Shown: positions 14,147-18,420 of the stretch, in pieces
How positions within the stretch are numbered: the first letter of the stretch is position 1
Layout of the letters: each line of letters starts with the position of its first letter
NCBI GenBank assembly: GCA_964247295.1
Contig: CAXTTV010000093.1
Coordinates: 1-18,420, forward strand
Source: CAXTTV01 sp964247295
GTDB taxonomy: Bacteria; Chloroflexota; Ktedonobacteria; Ktedonobacterales; Ktedonobacteraceae
Direction: 5' to 3'
Length of the DNA stretch: 18,420 bases
The notes under the pieces: model-generated
Seen by the model: the letters and a program-made list of their open reading frames with translations, nothing else
Told to the model about the DNA's origin: nothing
The model's database searches: none
Program-made: the position numbers and the translations under genes

Positions 14147-14289
14147 TCCTCAGCAATCTATTAAAACCTCATTTGTGCGAAAAACATAAATAAACTGTCT
14201 TGCCGTTCTCCAGCTCTCATGATAGAGTGGCCTTTCTATATTGTAGAGGCTATGTTTCTGCTCATGGCTATATCGAAGCTCTCAAAATT

Positions 14290-14403
14290 ATAAAGTGACG
14301 CACGTGAACGTGCTTTCCTACGGCGGGTGAACCGCCCTTTTCCTTCCCACCGCGCCTTCTTTGTAGATCGAGTCACGTGTGGACCCGTGGGAAAGGGACC
14401 CAC
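14290..14403. other. Cluster of three strong hairpins of unknown nature
   Basis: The gap 14061-14547 has no gene but holds three compact inverted repeats: GCACG-TGAA-CGTGC (14300-14313), GGCGG-GTGAA-CCGCC (14322-14336) and GTGGG-AAAGGGA-CCCAC (14387-14403). The second is followed by CTTTT and could act as a plus-strand terminator. The first two share a TGAA-containing loop (TTCA on the minus strand). The segment is GC-richer than the surrounding gap. Possible readings are a relic end of an IS200/IS605-type element, whose transposases recognise such hairpins, or a structured RNA. No transposase remnant was identified. The part 14141-14289 shows nothing I can name. Confidence 0.45.
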
Positions 14404-14463
14404 TAACCTTCGTCAGAATAGCAACCATCCACATCAACTACACCCCTATCCCACAATCTCCGC

Positions 14464-14492
14464 TTGATTTTTAATAGATCACATGCTATATT
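14464..14492 (+). promoter_or_regulatory. Sigma-70-type promoter for the ArsR-like / MFS operon
   Basis: TTGATT (14464-14469), a 17-base spacer and TATATT (14487-14492) lie 55 bases before ATG 14548. This is a good match. ACATGT-centred sequence at 14515-14520 between promoter and gene could be part of an autoregulatory operator. Confidence 0.6.
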
Positions 14493-14547
14493 TACAGTAC
14501 GTTAAAAATAAAAGACATGTTCTATTATGATGAATTAAGAGAAAGCG

Positions 14548-15219
14548 ATGGGAAAAATGAGCGATGTTTTAACGGAACAGGGCCGCGAAGCTCCGCCAAT
14601 CCTCACGTCGGATGTGCCTGTGGAGATGCCGGATCTGCCGCTACGAAAAACGATTTCAACTCTGCCGGAGTTTAAGGCAATCAGTGATCGGGTGCGGGCG
14701 AAGATTCTGGGGGTGATCCAGAATCAGCCGGCGACGGCCAAACAGATTGCGGATCGCCTGAAGGCTTCACCAGGGGCGATCGGTCACCACCTGCACGTGT
14801 TAGAGGAGGCCGGGCTGGCTCAGGTGATCGCTCGCAGGATTACTCGTGGGATTGTCGCCAGCTACTATACGCGGACGGCGAAAATCTTTGTCTATGAGTT
14901 TCCGCCAGATGTGGCCGGCCCCATAGATGGTTACACCAACATTCTAGAGACGGCCCGAAACGAGTTCATCGACGCGATCGCAAGTGTTTCTGATGATCCT
15001 TTTCGGACCGATGGTTTCCCACACGCACGTCTATCCCAGGAACAAGCTCAATATTATCAACAGCGGATCGCGGATCTGATAGATGAGATGATCGCGGAGC
15101 CAGCGGACCCGGAAGGCAAGGTCTATGGCCTTTTTACAATGATGTTCCAATCCCCGACCTATATGCAGAAAACTCTAGCAGCAGACAAAAGCCTCGACCA
15201 TACAAAGGAACAGGATTAG
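14548..15219 (+). CDS. ArsR-like winged-helix transcriptional regulator
   Basis: A 223-aa regulator. Residues 1-40 are a polar extension. Residues 46-112 form an ArsR-type winged helix (DRVRAKILGVIQNQPATAKQ, with the recognition helix around SPGAIGHHLHVLEEAGL, 74-90). The C-terminal half has no metal-binding cysteines that I can see, so this is not a classical metal sensor; it resembles the multidrug-type ArsR/HTH_20 regulators that sit before MFS pumps. The start at 14548 has a weak AAGAGAAAG ribosome site; ATG 14557 is an alternative. The gene is followed after 20 bases by an MFS exporter, so it most likely represses that operon and senses the pump's substrate. Confidence 0.87.
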   Translation: MGKMSDVLTEQGREAPPILTSDVPVEMPDLPLRKTISTLPEFKAISDRVRAKILGVIQNQPATAKQIADRLKASPGAIGHHLHVLEEAGLAQVIARRITRGIVASYYTRTAKIFVYEFPPDVAGPIDGYTNILETARNEFIDAIASVSDDPFRTDGFPHARLSQEQAQYYQQRIADLIDEMIAEPADPEGKVYGLFTMMFQSPTYMQKTLAADKSLDHTKEQD

Positions 15220-15239
15220 CACTCAGGATGGAGGAAGCT

Positions 15240-16493
15240 ATGGAGACGATTACGTCTGAGGCTCCACGCAGACAGCGGGGGCCAAGTCTGTGGCGCAACT
15301 CGAACTTTATGATCCTCTGGAGCGGCCAGACGGCCTCTCAAGTCGGGACGGGGATCACCCAGACGGCCTTCCCACTGCTGGTCTGGGATCTCACGCACTC
15401 GGCAGCCCAGGTTGGGCTGGTGGGTGCGCTGGGGACACTCCCCTATCTTCTCTTCTCGTTAATCGCTGGGGCACTGGTGGATCGCTGGGATCGCAAACGT
15501 ACGATGATTATCTGTGATATTGGCCGGGCCATTAATCTTGTAACGCTCCTGGCAGCCTTGTTCCTAGGCCATCTAACAATTTATCAGCTCTATCTGAATG
15601 CCCTGGTTGAGAATAGCTTCTATGTGTTCTTTAATCTGGCTGAGGTGGCCTGCTTGCCACGGGTAGTCGCAACAGAGCAGCTCCCGGCGGCCACTGCTCA
15701 GAATGAAGCTACAATGGCGACTATGTCGCTGATCAGTCCGACAATTGGCGCGGTGCTCTATAGCCTGAGTGGAGTTCTGCCTTTCCTGGCCGACGCTATC
15801 TCCTATGGGATCTCGGTGATCTCCCTGAGCTTTATTCGTGTTCGTTTCCAGCTTGAGCGGCAGCGGGAAAAGATGAACCTTTACGCTTCAATTCAAGAGG
15901 GTCTGAGCTGGCTCTGGCGCCAACCGCTGATCCGCTATATCGCCTTTCTGACCGGTGGATTGAATTTTACCTTTTCATCTCTGATTCCAGTACTTGTCGT
16001 CCTTGTGAAGCAGGATCATGGCTCCTCACTTAACTACGGCCTGATTTTAAGTATTGGCGGGATCGGGGGGATTATTGGGGCGATTATTGGAGGGCAGGTT
16101 CAAAAACGTTTTAGCTTCCGCTTTGTCATTATTAATGCGGTCTGGATCAGTGCCGTCCTCTCGACCGCCTATTTCTTGACAACCAATCCGATCCTGCTGG
16201 GTCTGGTGACCGCTGGAACCTTCTTGATGGGAACACTCTATAACGTCGTCCAGTTCAGCTATCGCTTAAAGTTGATCCCCGATGAGCTTCAGGGCCGGGT
16301 CAACAGCGTCTTTCGCCTGATGGCCTTTGGCTTTCAGCCGTTGGGTTGGGCTCTGGGCGGCATATTGATTCAACAGATTGGTGTTACCCAGACAGCAATG
16401 GTAATCGCGGGAGTCACGTTCCTCTTAGCGATATTAACCACCTTAAATAGTCATGTTCGAGCTGTGGGTCCGGCACAAAGTCATTCCGCTTAA
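15240..16493 (+). CDS. MFS exporter (MFS_3 / EntS-like, 12 TM)
   Basis: A 417-aa membrane exporter. NSNFMILWSGQTASQVGTGI (20-39) and GALVDRWDRKR (77-87, motif A) are typical of the MFS_3 group that includes the enterobactin exporter EntS and macrolide pumps. About twelve hydrophobic segments are present, with GGIGGIIGAIIGGQVQKRF in the second half and GRVNSVFRLMAFGFQPLGWA near the end. I chose ATG 15240 because GGAGG lies five bases before it; ATG 15228 would add four residues and has no proper ribosome site. It forms an operon with the upstream regulator and ends at a strong terminator. The substrate is unknown. Confidence 0.9.
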   Translation: METITSEAPRRQRGPSLWRNSNFMILWSGQTASQVGTGITQTAFPLLVWDLTHSAAQVGLVGALGTLPYLLFSLIAGALVDRWDRKRTMIICDIGRAINLVTLLAALFLGHLTIYQLYLNALVENSFYVFFNLAEVACLPRVVATEQLPAATAQNEATMATMSLISPTIGAVLYSLSGVLPFLADAISYGISVISLSFIRVRFQLERQREKMNLYASIQEGLSWLWRQPLIRYIAFLTGGLNFTFSSLIPVLVVLVKQDHGSSLNYGLILSIGGIGGIIGAIIGGQVQKRFSFRFVIINAVWISAVLSTAYFLTTNPILLGLVTAGTFLMGTLYNVVQFSYRLKLIPDELQGRVNSVFRLMAFGFQPLGWALGGILIQQIGVTQTAMVIAGVTFLLAILTTLNSHVRAVGPAQSHSA

Positions 16494-16502
16494 ATTTTTC
16501 AT

Positions 16503-16530
16503 AAAATCCGTCGCCGTGGCGACGGATTTT
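16503..16530 (+). terminator. Intrinsic terminator after the MFS gene
   Basis: AAAATCCGTCGC (16503-16514) pairs perfectly with GCGACGGATTTT (16519-16530) around a CGTG loop, ten bases after the stop codon. The stem of 12 pairs has U residues on both sides. Confidence 0.95.
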
Positions 16531-16601
16531 CTTATCTTTTGAGAAAAGAGACACGGAAGCTTTTTAGGTTGTATCCTGTATTGAGAAAGGAGTTCCTAAA
16601 T

Positions 16602-17369
16602 ATGCCGGAAAATCAGTGGGACGCAACACTTTACGATCAGAAGCACGCCTTTATCTCGGAATATGGGAAGAGCCTGATCCCCTTACTTGCGCCTCGGAAA
16701 GGTGAGCGGGTTCTAGATCTCGGTTGTGGCAGTGGCCATCTCGCCCATGAGATCGCTGAAGCAGGCGCGGAGGTGATTGGGATCGATAGATCCCAAAGTA
16801 TGATTGTTCAGGCGAAAGCGGCTTATCCAGAGATGGATTTTCGCGTCGCGGATGCACGTACCTTTGCCTTTGATCACCCGTTCGATGCCGTTTTCTCGAA
16901 CGCGACCCTGCACTGGGTACGCGAGGCTGATCAGGTTGTGGAGAGAATTGTGGCAGCCCTGAAGCCCGGCGGTCGACTGGTGCTTGAGATGGGTGGTAAG
17001 GGCAATATCTTGACTATTGCGATCGCGACTGAGAAGGCAGCAAAGGAGTTGGGACTGATAGCACCTGACTTCGGCTGGTATTTCCCTTCAATTGGTGAGT
17101 ATGCCTCATTATTAGAGCAGCACGGGCTGATCGTACAAACCGCTCTACTTTTTGAGCGTCCTACACCTTTAGAGGAAGGAGAACATGGTCTGCGCAACTG
17201 GCTGGCAATGTTTGGAGGAAAAAGGCTCAATCAGCTTCCCGAGGATCAAAAAGAGCAGCTTCTGACCAGGACTCAGGAGTTGGCCCGTCCAGTTCTCTTT
17301 CAAGACGGGCGCTGGATAGCTGATTACAGGCGACTGCGGATCGTCGCTCTTAAAGCCCTGAGCCAGTAA
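16602..17369 (+). CDS. Class I SAM-dependent methyltransferase (Tam-like)
   Basis: A 256-aa cytoplasmic methyltransferase. VLDLGCGSG (37-45) is the SAM-binding motif I. GIDRS (60-64) is the acidic ribose-binding site. VADA (82-85) and FDAVFSNATLHWV (94-106) are motifs II/III, and LKPGGRLVLEM follows. The 'SNATLHWV' stretch is shared with trans-aconitate 2-methyltransferase and BioC-type enzymes; the substrate cannot be decided. An AAGGAG site stands nine bases before ATG 16602; an in-frame TTG at 16539 would add 21 basic residues unlike the family. It is convergent with the SRAP gene, with four bases between the stop codons and no terminator between them. Confidence 0.88.
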   Translation: MPENQWDATLYDQKHAFISEYGKSLIPLLAPRKGERVLDLGCGSGHLAHEIAEAGAEVIGIDRSQSMIVQAKAAYPEMDFRVADARTFAFDHPFDAVFSNATLHWVREADQVVERIVAALKPGGRLVLEMGGKGNILTIAIATEKAAKELGLIAPDFGWYFPSIGEYASLLEQHGLIVQTALLFERPTPLEEGEHGLRNWLAMFGGKRLNQLPEDQKEQLLTRTQELARPVLFQDGRWIADYRRLRIVALKALSQ

Positions 17370-17373
17370 GAGA

Positions 17374-18036
17374 TCAAGCCAGGATCTCCGCGCTGTCCAT
17401 CTGGGGATTATTCACCAGCTTTGAGACGGCGCGGGCGGTCATCATCTCCTCACGGTACGGCTTCAGCAGTGAGGTCAAAAGATGCTCATCCTTTACATCC
17501 GGGTCCAGCCAGGCTTCACGGTTCTCGCGGCCAAGGATCACCGGCATCCGATTATGAACTGAAGAGACCGTTTCATTCGGCTCAGTGGTAATGATTGTGC
17601 AGGTGCGTAGAACCCGGCCATCGGGAGCCTTCCAACTATCCCACAGACCCGCGAAGGTAAAAAGATCATTGTCCTCCAATGTAAAATACATCGGGACTTT
17701 GCTCTTGCCCTCCTGCTTCCACTCATAGAAGCCATCGGCAACCAGCAGGCAGCGGCGACCAGTTAACAGGCGCTTAAAACTGGGCTTCTCGGCCAGCGTC
17801 TCCGCGCGCGCATTAATCATGCGTGAGCCGATCGCCTCCTCCTTCGCCCAGGAGGGGATCAATCCCCAGCGCAATAAGTCCAGGTGCGTCTCACTATCGT
17901 ACAGGAGCGTCACCACATCTTGAGTCGGCGCGATATTATAACGAGGCTCACCGTCCTTTAAGCTGGGAGGGACCGAGACCCCAAAGGTTTCCGCGATTTT
18001 CCGCATATCAGCGGTCAGCGTATAACGTCCGCACAT
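17374..18036 (-). CDS. SOS response-associated peptidase (SRAP), YedK/HMCES family
   Basis: A 220-aa SRAP protein that forms a protective thiazolidine crosslink with abasic sites in single-stranded DNA. All known active-site residues are present: Cys2 after the initiator Met (MCGRY), Asn75 (INARAE), Glu105 (FYEW) and His161 (VHNRMP). PRYNIAPTQ (31-39) and LRWGLIPSWA (55-64) are further family hallmarks. Length is normal. AAGGAGG lies four bases before ATG 18036. It starts 55 bases from a good promoter (18092-18120). No LexA-type box was recognised, so SOS control is not shown. Confidence 0.95.
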   Translation of the reverse strand: MCGRYTLTADMRKIAETFGVSVPPSLKDGEPRYNIAPTQDVVTLLYDSETHLDLLRWGLIPSWAKEEAIGSRMINARAETLAEKPSFKRLLTGRRCLLVADGFYEWKQEGKSKVPMYFTLEDNDLFTFAGLWDSWKAPDGRVLRTCTIITTEPNETVSSVHNRMPVILGRENREAWLDPDVKDEHLLTSLLKPYREEMMTARAVSKLVNNPQMDSAEILA

Positions 18037-18367
18037 GTTGCCTCCTTAGCAAAAGGTCACAAACTCTTATCTATACTCATTCTTTCCTTGTATTATATTA
18101 TGGAAAAACTCAAAGAACAAATTTTCTTACTTATTAGAATTTTGGTAAGAACATCCTGATGAATAATCTTTGTCAAGAGAATTCAAGGCTTTACATTCTT
18201 TTAAGAAGATAAGGCATTCTTGAAGTGCACACACACAAATAAAATAGTTATTAAGAAAAGTAATCACGTAAAAGTAAGCATTATTTAAAAATAACTATAC
18301 GATCATATAGAGAAAAAATGGCACGCGATTATCCAAAGGTTAAATAGGGGAGTCGCAAGCGATTCTG
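18037..18367. other. AT-rich intergenic region
   Basis: No gene-like reading frame. It holds the SRAP promoter and an inverted repeat TTCTTAC (18124-18130) / GTAAGAA (18145-18151). CATTCTT occurs twice (18194-18221 area), and a small palindrome TCGCAAGCGA lies just before the repeat at the window end. Confidence 0.5.
18092..18120 (-). promoter_or_regulatory. Promoter of the SRAP gene
   Basis: On the minus strand TTGTTC (18120-18115), a 17-base spacer and a perfect TATAAT (18097-18092) lie 55 bases before the ATG. Confidence 0.6.
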
Positions 18368-18420
18368 TTGGGAAAAGGGGAAACGCCCTTGAGGCGCGGT
18401 AGGAGCGCTTCGCGAAGCGT
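18368..18420 (+). repeat. Dispersed hairpin-ended repeat, copy 2 (reaches the window edge)
   Basis: Matches 3642-3681 from TTGGGAAAAGG through AAACGCCCTT and GCGGTAG to AGCGCT. It then ends in a perfect 14-base palindrome, CGCTTCGCGAAGCG (18406-18419), where copy 1 has a different hairpin. The stem sequence differs between copies but the presence of a hairpin at that place is kept. The element may continue beyond the window. Confidence 0.7.

Noticed and set aside
14348..14470. Minus-strand reading of the hairpin region as the C-terminus of a TnpB-like transposase
   Set aside because: A short open stretch exists but no zinc-finger cysteines or catalytic motifs; kept only as a possible element end, not as a pseudogene.
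1..18420. CRISPR array, tRNA, rRNA, or complete insertion sequence
   Set aside because: No regularly spaced repeats, cloverleaf-like sequences or transposase genes were seen on either strand.

Overview
The window looks like a chromosomal stretch of a Ktedonobacteria-type (Chloroflexota) bacterium. This is an inference. It rests on the mix of moderate-GC coding sequence and AT-rich gene-poor gaps, the many membrane-anchored proteins with unknown extracellular domains, the ArsR-like regulator paired with an MFS exporter, and a dispersed hairpin-ended repeat. No single marker in the sequence fixes the taxon, and no rRNA, tRNA or CRISPR array was seen.

Layout. Positions 1-239 hold the first part of lgt (lipoprotein maturation, minus strand, cut by the window edge). 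Upstream of it on the same strand is a short tryptophan 2,3-dioxygenase (357-1046). Divergent from that is a pair of transport genes, a 14-TM DHA2-type MFS exporter and a TauE/SafE-type (TSUP) permease (1271-3621). A palindrome sits in the shared divergent promoter region. A Rid/YjgF-family gene follows (3896-4306); it lacks the usual catalytic arginine and ends at a bidirectional terminator.

Positions 4377-8838 form an accessory, minus-strand block. It holds a single-pass membrane protein with a calcium-loop/FG-GAP-like end, then two close paralogues of a small secreted protein of unknown function. The paralogues flank a gene that joins an XRE-type DNA-binding domain, one membrane helix and an extracytoplasmic lectin-like domain. 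Gaps are AT-rich and carry a shared motif (ATAAG...ATGTACTA) plus repeated palindromic sequence. This block is the best candidate for an undescribed system: a membrane-spanning one-component regulator with duplicated secreted partners.

Positions 9325-13437 are a housekeeping operon on the plus strand: CCA-adding tRNA nucleotidyltransferase, a Nif3-like dinuclear-metal protein, a tail-anchored poly-Q protein and a PDZ/radical-SAM-like/DUF512 protein, closed by a strong terminator. A convergent BioY biotin transporter gene follows. The gap at 14061-14547 contains a cluster of strong hairpins that no gene explains. Then come an ArsR-like regulator and its MFS exporter (14548-16493) with a textbook terminator, a SAM-dependent methyltransferase, and a convergent SRAP/YedK DNA-protein crosslink gene (17374-18036). 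The last 400 bases are AT-rich and end in a second copy of the dispersed hairpin-ended repeat also seen at 3642-3697.
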